64,000 bases of DNA from Bacillus sp. AFS098217 (GCF_002551815.1 NZ_NVPR01000044.1:1-64000), one strand, 5' to 3'; shown: positions 17,828-27,417, counted from the stretch's first letter. Numbers and translations: made by a program. The notes: generated by a model from the sequence alone, not told the origin.

Positions 17828-17862
17828 AAAAAGGCAAGCATCAAAATGTGCTTGCCTTTTCT
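17828..17862 (-). terminator. terminator of the 57-aa gene
   Basis: Arms AAAAGGCAAGCA / TGCTTGCCTTTT directly after the stop at 17864. Confidence 0.85.
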
Positions 17863-17863
17863 T

Positions 17864-18037
17864 CTAACGACGATGTTCCACAAGATCAATTACACCTAAA
17901 ACAACGTGAGCTAAACCAAATCCAAATACTGTATTTGCAATCACCTTATTAGATCCACGAGTTTGCTTCAAGGCATAACCCGCAGCTGTAACTGCTGTAC
18001 CTAATGTAGTCGGAATTAATCCTTCACGAATATTCAT
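17864..18037 (-). CDS. small conserved-looking membrane-associated protein, 57 aa
   Basis: ATG 18037 sits 8 bp from GGAGG. The product (MNIREGLIPTTLGTAVTAAG...) has two glycine-rich hydrophobic stretches (about residues 8-22 and 38-51) and a C-terminal basic tail EHRR. It has its own strong terminator. Similar short proteins are common in Bacillaceae, but I cannot assign a function. Confidence 0.7.
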   Translation of the reverse strand: MNIREGLIPTTLGTAVTAAGYALKQTRGSNKVIANTVFGFGLAHVVLGVIDLVEHRR

Positions 18038-18191
18038 AGTAACGTCCTCCTAGTATCGCAGTTAGTAATCCTGCTTTAATACTTTGGAATTAAAGTACTA
18101 AAACAAGTATTAGTATTTTCTTGTCTTGTGAAAATATGTGGAGTTATTTTAAATATCTTCTTTTCATTATGATACAGCTTAACTAAAAATG

Positions 18192-18620
18192 TTAATGCGT
18201 AAGTTGTTTTAATACATTTACATGTTCCCTATCTTTATCTAAAATATCATGTATTAACATATGACTTTCTGGATCTAAATCACCTTGTACAATTTCTTCT
18301 GATATTTGAACTCCATAATAACCTTCGCCCTTTAACGCGCTACTTACAATTCCTTCTGTTGTATCTGGTACTGTAAATTGACTTATCAAACCTTGAACAG
18401 ACCCAACGATTCCTTCATCATCAACCGGCACTCCTCCAAGATTTTGTATTCTTTCTGCTACTTTTAAGGCATGTTGTTTGTGATCTTGTTGTATTCTTTG
18501 AAATTCCTTTTTTATTTCTGGATCTTTTAACTTCTCTATATAATGCTCATAGGCATGAATACCCATGTACTGCCCTTTTAGAAAGGAATTTAATGTATTA
18601 ACTACACTCTGTTTTTCCAT
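18192..18620 (-). CDS. DUF2383 ferritin-like protein
   Basis: 142 aa, four-helix. LKGQYMGIHAYEHYIEKL (about residues 14-31), QQDHKQHALKVAERI (44-58), EEIVQGDLDP and LDKDREHVNVLKQL provide the Glu/His pattern of the DUF2383 ferritin-like family. A di-metal site is inferred, not shown. Ribosome site AAGGAAG. Related proteins are common among spore and stress genes of Bacillales. Confidence 0.8.
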   Translation of the reverse strand: MEKQSVVNTLNSFLKGQYMGIHAYEHYIEKLKDPEIKKEFQRIQQDHKQHALKVAERIQNLGGVPVDDEGIVGSVQGLISQFTVPDTTEGIVSSALKGEGYYGVQISEEIVQGDLDPESHMLIHDILDKDREHVNVLKQLTH

Positions 18621-18838
18621 ATCATCACTTCCTTTTTACGTTATCCTTTTACAGAAGTCGATGAATTATCCATATCGTGTGTGCAATACTATCAGTTAAT
18701 TTCCTGTTATATCATGTCTCTAAATCCTCGCTCCTCTTTCACTCACCTTAATATAAATATCATTTTTGTTTAATCACTTCCCATTAGGCTCATACTAACT
18801 TTTGTTTAAAAAATATGAGAAATGGAGCTGGATTAAAT

Positions 18839-19195
18839 ATGGAATTTGAAGGTAGAAATTCTACAGAATCTGCACTTCTTCATTATAAGTATGGTTTGGG
18901 TTTATTTACTGAGAAGATGCCTAACCTAGCCGAACAATTTAATTCCTTTACAGAGGAATGCTTTAAAGAGGGCACCTTATCAAAAAAGCAAAAACAGTTA
19001 ATTGCTTTAGGTATTAGTCTTTATTCTCAGGATGAATATTGTATCATTTATCACATTAAAGGATGTCTAGATCAAGGAGCTTCAGAACAGGAGATCTTTG
19101 AGGTGGTGGGAGTGACAGCTGCATTTGGTGGTGGTGGTACTATAAGCCAGGCAGTAACTCTTGTACAAGAGTGTATCCAAGAGTTAAAGCAGTAA
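18839..19195 (+). CDS. carboxymuconolactone decarboxylase/AhpD-like protein
   Basis: 118 aa from ATG 18839 (GGAG 11 bp before); an upstream ATG at 18815 lacks a ribosome site. AhpD-type core: LSKKQKQLIALGISL, then DEYCIIYHIKGCLDQGASEQEI. Only the second cysteine position of the usual CxxC pair is present (EYCIIYH), so it lacks the standard AhpD redox pair. A second, CxxC-containing paralogue lies at 26236-26658. Confidence 0.8.
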   Translation: MEFEGRNSTESALLHYKYGLGLFTEKMPNLAEQFNSFTEECFKEGTLSKKQKQLIALGISLYSQDEYCIIYHIKGCLDQGASEQEIFEVVGVTAAFGGGGTISQAVTLVQECIQELKQ

Positions 19196-19267
19196 TAGTA
19201 ATATCATCATGGATTGAGGAATATATTTCTCGAGTTCATGTGTTGTTATCATTACACAATAAATAAA

Positions 19268-19317
19268 AAAACAAAAAACTTGAGCGTGTGTGAAGTATAC
19301 TCAAGTTTTTTGTTTTT
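19268..19317. terminator. bidirectional terminator
   Basis: Arms CAAAAAACTTGAG / CTCAAGTTTTTTG between convergent genes. Confidence 0.85.
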
Positions 19318-19321
19318 ATGC

Positions 19322-19777
19322 TTAATTCATACTATAAATCGCCCAAGATAAGTATGTAGCAAAGGTAGTCCATAACAGATAAGGGATTAGAAGCCATCCA
19401 GCTACTTTAGATAAGCGGAATGAATAAATGATAAGAAGAAATGCAGTAACAGCCACTAACAGACAATCTATCGTTGCTAAGAATAAATCTTTTTGGTGGA
19501 ACTGAAAAAAGCTAAAAGCCTGATTTAAAATATAATTTAGAACAAATAAACTCCAAAATAATTTAGGCTTAAAGTTATACTTGTTATAGATAATTGTAAC
19601 AGATAAAGCAATTAATCCGTATAATACTGCCCAAACAGTTCCAATTGTCATACCAGAAGGTGTCCAAGACGGTTTGTCTAAAGAATTGTACCAACTACGA
19701 TCAATTGGGAATAGTATACTTGAGACGTAAAATAATCCATATGTGATGAAAAACACTAGGATACTAAATTTCTTCAT
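19322..19777 (-). CDS. tspO: TspO/MBR family protein
   Basis: 151 aa, five membrane helices, rich in Trp: SWYNSLDKPSWTPSG (residues 28-42), TVWAVLYG, FSLFVLNYILNQAFSF region and LIPYLLWTTFATYLSWAIY. TspO proteins bind porphyrins and are linked to stress responses and tetrapyrrole photodegradation. Ribosome site GGAGG before ATG 19777. Length is normal for the family. Confidence 0.92.
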   Translation of the reverse strand: MKKFSILVFFITYGLFYVSSILFPIDRSWYNSLDKPSWTPSGMTIGTVWAVLYGLIALSVTIIYNKYNFKPKLFWSLFVLNYILNQAFSFFQFHQKDLFLATIDCLLVAVTAFLLIIYSFRLSKVAGWLLIPYLLWTTFATYLSWAIYSMN

Positions 19778-20202
19778 GACCTCCTCCTTTTTGCTAAATA
19801 TATTTCTCGTTTTTGATTAAAATTCTTAGATTATTAAATAGATCCCTAGTATATAGACTAGCGACTCTCATTCCATTAATTAATTATATCTATTAGGGTA
19901 AGTTCCCATCATATTCCTTACTATTCATAAAAACTATACACATTAATAAAAATCAAATAAATGGAAGGGATATAGCAGTTTTCACTCATTATTACAATCA
20001 TTCTACACTCGGATATAAATATATTCTCAATATAGTTATATCCGAAGTGATTTCACTGAGCTTCTGATATAACTTGGTTATAAAATAGATGAAAATCTTT
20101 TTGGATTCGTACAATGAGTTATTTTTTGTATATATCCTTTGTGATGTTTAATACATAACATATTTCAACATACCATAAGACTTCATCCCAGCTCTTACGA
20201 TT
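19778..20202. other. intergenic stretch with one long imperfect hairpin
   Basis: An imperfect 44-bp inverted repeat (20006-20049, CACTCGGATATAAATATAT / ATATAGTTATATCCGAAGTG) is the only structure. There is no T-run. No gene seen. Confidence 0.4.
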
Positions 20203-21024
20203 TCAAATGATTTGCTCTCTATAATCATGAACGAATTCTTCCATGGTAATTGGACTTTTACCTAGTAATTCTAACAAGTCTGGCGTAACTCTTTTGGCTA
20301 ATCCTAATTTAGCTGTTGTATATATATCAATCATCACCATGATAAAATCAGGTTTGATTCCTTTTTGAATCATCTTTTTTCTAAATTTCCATATACCGGG
20401 ATTCGTATAGGTTATTTGTTCGTTCGTTTCCTTTGAAATAATTTCAGCAACTTCATAATACGTCAATGATTTACTCCCTGTTAAAGCGTACGATTGGAAT
20501 TCGTGACCAGCCTCTGTTAATACTTTTGCAGCTACTTCTCCTATATCTCGCACATCAATAAAACTCGTTCTTCCTCTTCCTGCTGGTACCTCAATTATTT
20601 TTTCATTTCTTAACTCTTCACCATGTTGTGATAATAAGTTTTGCATAAAAAAGCTCGGTCTTAAAAATGTATAAGGGATTCCTGAATCTTTTATTATTTC
20701 TTCTATTTTTGCATGTGGTACTATGGGATTCTTTTCTACACCTAGTAAAGATAGAAACACAATATGTTGAACACCTACTTCTTTCGCAACATCAACCACA
20801 GGTTGAAAATACTTCTTTCCATCAGCAAGATGTGGGGGACGAAGAAGAAATAATTTCGTTACCCCAGTTAAAGCCGGTTTAAAAGATGCGGGATTTTCAA
20901 AATCAAAATATATCTCTTCTTTGTCTCTTTGACGAGTAGCAATATGAAATTCAGCATTTCTTTCTATTAACCCTTTTACAACTTCTTGCCCTACATTTCC
21001 TGTAGCACCTGTCACTAAAATCAT
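20203..21024 (-). CDS. NmrA-like NAD(P)-binding SDR family protein
   Basis: 273 aa. N-terminal Rossmann motif ILVTGATGNVGQEVVKGL, FLSLLGVEKNPIVPHAKIE in place of the classical catalytic YxxxK, and TFLRPSFFMQNLL, as in atypical NmrA-like SDRs acting as redox sensors or quinone reductases. It lies 11 bp downstream of the marR stop on the same strand, so the two form an operon controlled from the palindrome at 21467. Confidence 0.88.
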   Translation of the reverse strand: MILVTGATGNVGQEVVKGLIERNAEFHIATRQRDKEEIYFDFENPASFKPALTGVTKLFLLRPPHLADGKKYFQPVVDVAKEVGVQHIVFLSLLGVEKNPIVPHAKIEEIIKDSGIPYTFLRPSFFMQNLLSQHGEELRNEKIIEVPAGRGRTSFIDVRDIGEVAAKVLTEAGHEFQSYALTGSKSLTYYEVAEIISKETNEQITYTNPGIWKFRKKMIQKGIKPDFIMVMIDIYTTAKLGLAKRVTPDLLELLGKSPITMEEFVHDYREQII

Positions 21025-21035
21025 GCCAATACCCC

Positions 21036-21455
21036 CTATTTCGTTTTTAAATTTTGAATCATATTCTGTAACACATGGATAGTCGTTTCCACTTCATTTT
21101 TTGGAATATTTGTTACTGCACTCTTTATAACATCATCACTAACGTTTTCTATTTCTTTTATTAACTTGCTTGTTTTCTCTGTTAGGAATATTAGGTGAGA
21201 TCGTTTGTCGTTAGGATTATGTGTTGTGAAAATAAAATCTTTTTGCAATAAACGCTGGATAATCCCTGTCACAGTTGGTCGGTCTGCCACCAGTCTCTCT
21301 GCAATCAGGGCCGGTGTCGTTCCATTGGGATGAAGAGATATATCTTTTAAAACTGACCATTGTTGTGCTGTTATCTTATATATTTTTAGTTGATTTGATA
21401 ATTCTGTTTTCGTCATTACGCTAACTTTATGCAATAGATATCCTAAATTGTCCAT
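21036..21455 (-). CDS. MarR family transcriptional regulator
   Basis: 139 aa winged-helix protein: ITAQQWSVLKDISLHPNGT, PALIAERLVADRPTVTGIIQRLLQKDFI and the wing NPNDKRSHLIFLTEKT. Start ATG 21455 after AAAAGGAG. The operator-like palindrome overlaps the region just upstream of its ribosome site, indicating autoregulation together with the NmrA gene. Confidence 0.9.
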   Translation of the reverse strand: MDNLGYLLHKVSVMTKTELSNQLKIYKITAQQWSVLKDISLHPNGTTPALIAERLVADRPTVTGIIQRLLQKDFIFTTHNPNDKRSHLIFLTEKTSKLIKEIENVSDDVIKSAVTNIPKNEVETTIHVLQNMIQNLKTK

Positions 21456-21466
21456 ATATAACTCCT

Positions 21467-21508
21467 TTTAGTTAGTACACTAATCATATAATTAGTGCAC
21501 TAACTAAA
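21467..21508. promoter_or_regulatory. MarR operator palindrome
   Basis: TTAGTTAGTACACTAAT facing ATTAGTGCACTAACTAA, nearly perfect 17-bp arms directly upstream of marR. A third half-site (TTAGTGCACT) occurs near 21579. Confidence 0.6.
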
Positions 21509-21902
21509 ATCCCGAAAGTCAAACACTCATATAGTATATTCAAAGAAATACGATGTACCTTAAAAACATGATTTTTTTTAGTGCACTCTATATTTCTTAA
21601 ACAAATTAAAAATCTAAACCGATCCCTGACCCCTATATTTGGCTAGAACGTGATTTAACCTCGCGGTAAATTCTATTTAGTTCATCTGATTCTTCTATTT
21701 GTAATATGAATAATCGCCTTATTTTGTTCTTTCCTAGGCTGTACAACTACTATTGAATCCCGATAACTATACCTTTATAAACGATTTTGTATTTTTGTAG
21801 CAATTGCTAAATTTGATTATTCTTATAGAAGTAATTTTAATTTTTAAAACATTAAATTACTTCTATAATAAATACTATAACTATACGAAGGGAAATGGGC
21901 CG
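21509..21902. other. intergenic stretch with a short coding relic
   Basis: About 21645-21755 on the minus strand reads NKIRRLFILQIEESDELNRI followed by YREVKSRSSQI and a stop, the tail of an unidentified small gene without start. Nothing else seen. Confidence 0.35.
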
Positions 21903-24375
21903 TTGAAAACGAGAGAGCTTCTTACTACAGAACAAAGGGAATACTTTTATGGAGTTCCTGAGCATATGGACGAGAGAGAAATTCTGCGATATTACACAAT
22001 ATCTGATGAAGAATTGCAAATTATAAATAAGCAACGCGGTGCTGCCAATCGATTAGGTTTTGCCATACAAATTGCTTACTTACGCTTTCCTGGGAGACCA
22101 TTATCTGCAAATGAAAAAGTTCCAGATTTTATTGTACATACGATTGCTAAACAACTAAGGATTTTACCTTCAGCTATACAGAACTATGCACGTGGGCGTG
22201 ATGCAACTCGTCGAGAACATTTGAGTAAAATCAGAAGTACATTAGGATTTCGGACATTTACTTTAAAAGAATATCGAGAGTTAGCACGTTGGCTTCTCCC
22301 TATAGCAATGAAAACAGATCAAGGACATCTTTTAGTAGAAGCTCTTATTACAGACATGAGGAAAAGAAAAATCATTCTACCAGCTATATATGCAGTTGAA
22401 CATTTAGCATGGGCTGTACGTGAACGAGCATATAGAAAGATTTTTAAACAATTAACAAGAAACCTTATTCCTTCTCAATGTAAGCAACTAGACAAGTTAT
22501 TAAGTGTAGGAAAAGGATACAAGTTTTCGTATTTATCATGGCTTCGACAACCTTCAGGTGTTGTTTCTGTTAAAAACTTTCACAAGATTATGGATCGAAT
22601 AGAGTTTATCCAAAAATTAAATTTACCTTTAGATAACGGTAGAGAAGTGCATCAGAATCGATTGCTACAGATGGCACGTGAAGGATCACGTTATTCCAAT
22701 CAACATTTATCTAGGTTTCATGAGCTCAAACGACATGCAACTCTTATGGCCTTTCTCATTCATATATATGCTTTTTTAACAGATCAGGGAATAGAGATGC
22801 TTGAGAAACTAATGGGTAGAATGTTTAATCGCGGAGAAAAGAAACATAAGGAACATTTTCAAAAGGACGGAAAAGCGATTAATGAAAAGGTTCGTTTATA
22901 CGCAAAAGTTGGAAAGGCTTTAATTGAAGCAAAAGAATTAGAACAAGACCCATTTGAATCTTTACAATCTATCATTTCATGGGAACAATTTGTACAATCA
23001 GTAGAACAGGCTGAAGAACTATACAGACCAGCAGAATTTGACTATTTAGATCTACTAGATAATCATTATGGACATTTTCGGAAGTTTGCACCTAGATTAT
23101 TAAGAACGTATGTATTTAAAGCCTCTAAAGCGAGCCATACTTTATTTCAGGCCCTAGAGATGTTGAAAGAAATAAACCAAACAGGAAAAAGAAAAATCCC
23201 TGAAACAGCTCCGATGGATTTTCTCAAATCGAAATGGTTCAAGCATGTGATGAAAGAAAATGGTATTGATCGTCATTACTATGAGTTCGGTATCTTTTCA
23301 GAATTATGTAATCATCTTCGTTCTGGGGACATGTGGGTCGTAGGAAGTAGACAATATAAGGATTTTGAAGAATATCTTTTACCTCAAGAAAAATGGAAAG
23401 AATTAAAGGAGAAAATGGGGAGATGGTTCGACTTCATCTTCTGATGGACAATTCTTTAGGGCCGGTGGTCAATCTAGTCCTTTGGCACAAGTAAATGCAA
23501 AGCATGGTAGAGATCCAGGATTAAGTTTTTATACACATATCTCAGATCAATACGCCCCATTTTATGTACAAGTTATTAGTTCTTCAGAAGAAGCGCCACA
23601 TATTATTGATGGACTACTATATCATGAAACAGATTTGGAAATTGAAGAACATTATACGGATGCAGCAGGCTTTGTAGATCATGTTTTTGCCATGTGTCAT
23701 ATGTTAGGATTTCGATTTGCTCCTAGAATTAAAACGTTTAGTAAAAATAAAATTTATACTTTTGAAAAGCCCGTAAATCAACCGCATCTAGAATTTATGA
23801 TTGGTGGAACAATTCATACAAAGAAAATAAAAGAAAATTGGGATGACTTATTACGATTAACTAGCTCTGTTCGTAATGGAACCGTCACAGCTTCTCTTAT
23901 TCTCAAAAAGCTTGCGGCCTATCCAAGGCAGAATAGCTTATCTGTAACTTTGCGTGAGATAGGAAGAATTGAAAGAACTTTATATACATTAGAATGGTTG
24001 CAAAGTCCTGAGCTTAGAAGACGTGTACAGGTTGGTTTAAATAAAGGTGAAGCAAAACATGCACTTGCTCGAGCTGTATTTTTTAATCGATTAGGGGAAA
24101 TTCGTGATCGTTCTTATGAGGATCAATTACATAGAGCAAGTGGTTTGCAACTTCTTATTTCAGCAATTGTATTATGGAATACGGTATATATATCACGTGC
24201 AGTAGATGCTTTACGTGCAAAAGGCGTGGACATTCCAGAAGAATATTTACAACATATATCTCCACTTGGATGGGAACATATTACGTTGACAGGTGATTAT
24301 GTTTGGAACTTAAATGAAAAAACAAATTTTAATAATCTAAGACCATTACGAGAGAAAAATTATATAAAAAAGTAG
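21903..24375 (+). pseudogene. tnpA: Tn3-family transposase with internal deletion and frameshift
   Basis: Translation begins at TTG 21903 (KTRELLTTEQREYFYGVPE). The first frame runs 513 residues to [10 protein letters not shown]. It then jumps frame at about 23413-23425 into [14 protein letters not shown]. The catalytic DDE residues are all present downstream: D in SSSDGQ, D 72 residues later in HYTDAAGF, E 130 residues later in NKGEAKH, spacings typical of Tn3 transposases. About 165 residues expected between the two blocks are missing, so roughly 0.5 kb was deleted out of frame. The protein should be inactive. Confidence 0.9.
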
Positions 24376-24428
24376 TAAAGTAAGTAGCCGGTTCCTTAAC
24401 GTACAGGGAACCGGCTAAAATGCGTCCA

Positions 24429-24474
24429 AATTGTGTCTAAACGTACAATTTTCTTTTTTTGATATGGTGACCCC
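24429..24474 (-). repeat. Tn3 right terminal inverted repeat
   Basis: 46 bp matching the left repeat exactly. Its final base coincides with the first base of the IS231-type element. The outer 12 bp (TATGGTGACCCC) are found again at 27386-27397. Confidence 0.9.
24463..24473. repeat. 11-bp direct repeat flanking the IS231-type element (left)
   Basis: TATGGTGACCC, repeated at 27386-27396. IS231 elements are known to create 10-13-bp duplications and to favour Tn3-family (Tn4430) ends as targets. Confidence 0.85.
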
Positions 24475-24601
24475 ATGCCCATCAACTTAAGGATGGAAAC
24501 AAACTGAACTTTCGTCCAGCTGGGTTAAAACATTCTTAAAATAGGAGTATAATTTAAAAATATGCATACCAAATAAACCCTAATGGGTTGGATTTTTTAA
24601 A

Positions 24602-26038
24602 TTATGCAGCTTTTTTTTGTTTTCTAAGTCTACTATACTCATAGACAACACCCATAATATCAAAGACTGTTTTCTTCTCATATCGATGAGATTTCCGCCC
24701 ATTTTTCTGTAGTAGGTGGAATAGACGGATTAGAATCTTTGTTATTTCTTGAGTGTCTTTCTGTATAGCTTGATACAAAAGATATAGATAATCTTGGATC
24801 ATTCCTATCGCTTTATATTCGCTTAATTCTCTTTTCTTCTTTTGCAAAAGAAGTTGGCGCATTTTAAACATAGTAGAGGAGCATAGGAAAATAGCGATTA
24901 GCTTTCCATATAAGTGGCACTCTAATCGTTCTTGTTTTACATGACGATAATGATCTATTTTGAAGAGTGATTTCCATGTTTTAAAGACAATCTCTATTTG
25001 CCAACGCAAAGTATATAACTCATGTACCTGTTCCATTGGAACCCATTCCCAAGGTGTATTCGTCACGTACACGTTTAATCCCGCTACCATTTTACTTTTC
25101 TCTGAGTACGTTCTATTTTTGGATTTTTCTTTCTCCAAGATTTTCGCTCGTCTTTTTTGAAGTTGTTTTTCTGTTAATCGATTAAAAATAACACGTGAAA
25201 ACAGTTGTTGTTTATCACCAATATAAGCATGTTTTAATTCAAATGTTTCTCCGGGGGGTAGTTGGTTTAAAATCTGTTTTACATCAATTTGTATGTATTC
25301 CGATTGTTTTTTTATTGCACCATTTTTAAAGTATTCCGGGTTTGGATTTTTCACATATACATTTGTATTTAATTTCAAACGAGAAATATAGTATGTACCT
25401 CGTTGATCCATTTGATCTAAGTCTTCCAATGAAAAATAACCCAAATCACGAATACATAAATCTCCTGGTCGTAAGGTATCTAAGCACTCTGTACCAAATG
25501 TTTTGTCATTATTTTTCCCTGGTCCAACTTGAAAGTTAAGAAATTCCCCATTGTGCAGATCATATTCTAATTGAATTTTGATTCCGGCTGTTTGGGCACA
25601 TCCTCCAGAGCCTGGATATACATTCTCTAAAGAATTTGGCACTTGAAATAGGGTGGCATCTAGAATACGAATTCGTTTAAAATAAGAGAAGAGATGGTTA
25701 GAAATTTGCGTTTGTTCACACACTTTTTGTTGTAACAGTAAAGAAAAAATATGTTGTAATAACAAAACCGCTTTAGCATTTAAACGTTTATTTAAGCCCT
25801 CAGGGCTAAGTAAAGTACCGGTAGCTGCATGAAGCCTACTACATAATCGGACTAATGGATCACTTGCCACCCGTTGACTAATCCAAATACAAATAGCAGC
25901 TAAGTCTAATCCCGAAAACTTACGTTTTCGCTTTATAAATTCGAGTTCTCTAGCAAGTTCTTCTAAAAATACAGGAGTAACATATCGTTGTAATTCTTCC
26001 GCAAATGGTTGTAGTTCATCTTGAATCGAGAGATTCAT
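24602..26038 (-). CDS. IS231 transposase (IS4 family)
   Basis: 478 aa, full length. First Asp in [11 protein letters not shown], second in [15 protein letters not shown], and the IS4 signature Y-(2)-R-(3)-E-(6)-K in [16 protein letters not shown]-terminus [16 protein letters not shown] is the usual IS231 start. A hairpin leader (CGCTATTC...GGATGGCG) precedes the start, as in other IS231 elements, where it protects against impinging transcription. It appears intact and could mobilise related ends in this window. Confidence 0.95.
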   Translation of the reverse strand: MNLSIQDELQPFAEELQRYVTPVFLEELARELEFIKRKRKFSGLDLAAICIWISQRVASDPLVRLCSRLHAATGTLLSPEGLNKRLNAKAVLLLQHIFSLLLQQKVCEQTQISNHLFSYFKRIRILDATLFQVPNSLENVYPGSGGCAQTAGIKIQLEYDLHNGEFLNFQVGPGKNNDKTFGTECLDTLRPGDLCIRDLGYFSLEDLDQMDQRGTYYISRLKLNTNVYVKNPNPEYFKNGAIKKQSEYIQIDVKQILNQLPPGETFELKHAYIGDKQQLFSRVIFNRLTEKQLQKRRAKILEKEKSKNRTYSEKSKMVAGLNVYVTNTPWEWVPMEQVHELYTLRWQIEIVFKTWKSLFKIDHYRHVKQERLECHLYGKLIAIFLCSSTMFKMRQLLLQKKKRELSEYKAIGMIQDYLYLLYQAIQKDTQEITKILIRLFHLLQKNGRKSHRYEKKTVFDIMGVVYEYSRLRKQKKAA

Positions 26039-26112
26039 AAAAAAACGCCATCCTTTCTGTATATTTCTACAAAAAGAATAGCGCTTTTCTCGTTATATAG
26101 ATACAAAATTAC

Positions 26113-26131
26113 CTTAGCTTGATGGTGATGT
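26113..26131. repeat. inner, degenerate IS231 end
   Basis: CCTTAGCTTGATGGTGATG, 15 of 19 bases matching the outer right end. Marks the original IS231 boundary before the passenger segment. Confidence 0.6.
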
Positions 26132-26235
26132 GGTAGGACCCCTAGTACAATAAATAGTTTAATCTTACTTATATAGTATAATAGCTCTAACTATATCATA
26201 AAAATATTCTTTCCATGTAGAGTATTTCTCCATTT

Positions 26236-26658
26236 CTAAACCTCTTCCTGGGGCGGTTTTAAAGCTAACATTGCGCCAAAATACTGTGAAGCAGTAGTAA
26301 ACGTAATAAACGCACAAAGCTCACTAATTTCTACGTCAGAAAGATACTCTTTTAAAACATTAAACGTAGCGTCTGATATATCCCCTTGTTGCTTTAAAAA
26401 CACCTCTGCAAAGCCAACTGCAATAGATATTTTATTATTGAATAAATGGGGTTCAGGTTTTCCTTTTGCTTTACAATACTCACAACCATTACTTTGTGCT
26501 AAAGTTCGCCTTACTTGTTCTTTTAACTGAGAGGATAAATTCCCATCTTTCTCCAAAACTTCCCCCAATTGAGTCCATCCGTTCAATATATCTTTGTTAT
26601 GTCCTAAAAGTTTTTGAAAAGGGGTCTCTCCGAATTTAGATTCATTAATTCTTGTCAC
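26236..26658 (-). CDS. carboxymuconolactone decarboxylase/AhpD-like protein (IS231 passenger)
   Basis: 140 aa from GTG 26658, 8 bp after AGGAGG. AhpD-type core with an intact redox pair in NGCEYCKAKGKPEPHLF at about residues 57-73. No membrane segments. It is divergent from the Lrp regulator inside the IS231 cassette, which probably controls it. It likely acts as a thiol-disulfide or peroxidase-partner protein; the substrate is unknown. Confidence 0.8.
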   Translation of the reverse strand: MTRINESKFGETPFQKLLGHNKDILNGWTQLGEVLEKDGNLSSQLKEQVRRTLAQSNGCEYCKAKGKPEPHLFNNKISIAVGFAEVFLKQQGDISDATFNVLKEYLSDVEISELCAFITFTTASQYFGAMLALKPPQEEV

Positions 26659-26780
26659 AGTTAATACCTCCTGGTAATATTTATAATATCAAATAAATTT
26701 ATTCCATCACATTAAATTTAAAACTAGTTTCCTATTAATTTTTAAACAAATTAATGAAAATAGGAGGATTTCCCTTAAAA

Positions 26781-27221
26781 ATGAAAATAGATGATATTGA
26801 TAAAAAAATATTAGAAGAATTAAGCAAAAATAGTCGATTATCAATGAGTGAACTTGGAAGAAGAATCAATTTGTCTTCTCCATCTATAACAGAACGGGTA
26901 AGACAAATGGAGTCATTCGGAATAATAAAGAAGTACACCTTAGAAGTCGATTATGAAAAATTAGGACTTCCTATCCAATGTATAATAGAAGCAACAGTTA
27001 AAAACGGAGACTATAATTCTTTTAAGAAATATATTGAGGGTCTACCAAATGTAGAGTTTTGTTATCGAATTGCTGGAAACGCTTGTTATATGCTTAAAAT
27101 GCAATTCGACACTTTTGCTAAAGCAGAAGAATTCATTGAAGCTGTAAATCCATATGCCCATACTGTAACACATTTCATTTTTTCTCAGGTCCAGACGAAA
27201 TTAAGGATCAATTCAGACTGA
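26781..27221 (+). CDS. Lrp/AsnC family regulator (IS231 passenger)
   Basis: 146 aa from ATG 26781 behind AGGAGGA. N-terminal winged HTH (IDDIDKKILEELSKNSRLSM, LGRRINLSSPSITERVRQME) followed by the RAM ligand domain (VEFCYRIAGNACYMLKM). The divergent arrangement suggests it senses a small molecule and regulates the AhpD-like gene at 26236. Confidence 0.9.
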   Translation: MKIDDIDKKILEELSKNSRLSMSELGRRINLSSPSITERVRQMESFGIIKKYTLEVDYEKLGLPIQCIIEATVKNGDYNSFKKYIEGLPNVEFCYRIAGNACYMLKMQFDTFAKAEEFIEAVNPYAHTVTHFIFSQVQTKLRINSD

Positions 27222-27296
27222 CTTCTATAATGGTTGTTCAACTAACCTGTCCAACTAATATCTAGTTAACATAAGCTATCATTATTGGTAGTATCC

Positions 27297-27346
27297 AAAA
27301 AAATCTCACTTCTTATCTTTTTTCAGATAAGAAGTGAGATTTTTTG
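27297..27346 (+). terminator. terminator of the Lrp gene
   Basis: Long stem AAATCTCACTTCTTATCT / AGATAAGAAGTGAGATTT followed by T-run. Confidence 0.9.
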
Positions 27347-27385
27347 TTTTGGGGGTGTTATAAAATCCTTAAGTTGATGGGCATG

Positions 27386-27402
27386 TATGGTGACCCCTTT
27401 AT
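27386..27402. repeat. 11-bp direct repeat (right), last Tn3 base and TTTAT target duplication
   Basis: TATGGTGACCC (27386-27396), C (27397), TTTAT (27398-27402). This is the distal end of the Tn3 right terminal repeat displaced by the IS231-type insertion, still attached to its target duplication. Confidence 0.85.
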
Positions 27403-27417
27403 GAACAGTCTTTTCTA

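Larger units (their letters stand above)
24474..27385. mobile_element. IS231-type element with passenger genes
   Basis: Outer ends CATGCCCATCAACTTAAGG and CCTTAAGTTGATGGGCATG are perfect 19-bp inverted repeats, flanked by TATGGTGACCC direct repeats. The transposase half (24474-26131) has normal IS231 length and its own degenerate inner end at 26113-26131. Beyond that are two passenger genes (AhpD-like, Lrp) before the outer right end. Because the duplication flanks the whole 2.9-kb unit, it transposed as one cassette, like the modular IS231/MIC231 elements described in the B. cereus group. Confidence 0.85.
7239..27397. mobile_element. Tn3-family transposon with about 17-kb body, interrupted by an IS231-type element
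   Basis: Bounded by identical 46-bp inverted repeats (7239-7284 and 24429-24474, beginning GGGGTCACCATATC) and a TTTAT duplication. A serine resolvase is at the left end and tnpA at the right end, the standard Tn3 layout. An IS231-type insertion at 24474-27385 splits the last base of the right repeat from the target duplication. Cargo runs from 8406 to 21455 and includes splA-splB, an MMPL exporter with TetR, DUF378, DUF2383, TspO and MarR/NmrA genes. Because tnpA carries an internal deletion, movement would need a transposase in trans. Confidence 0.85.
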
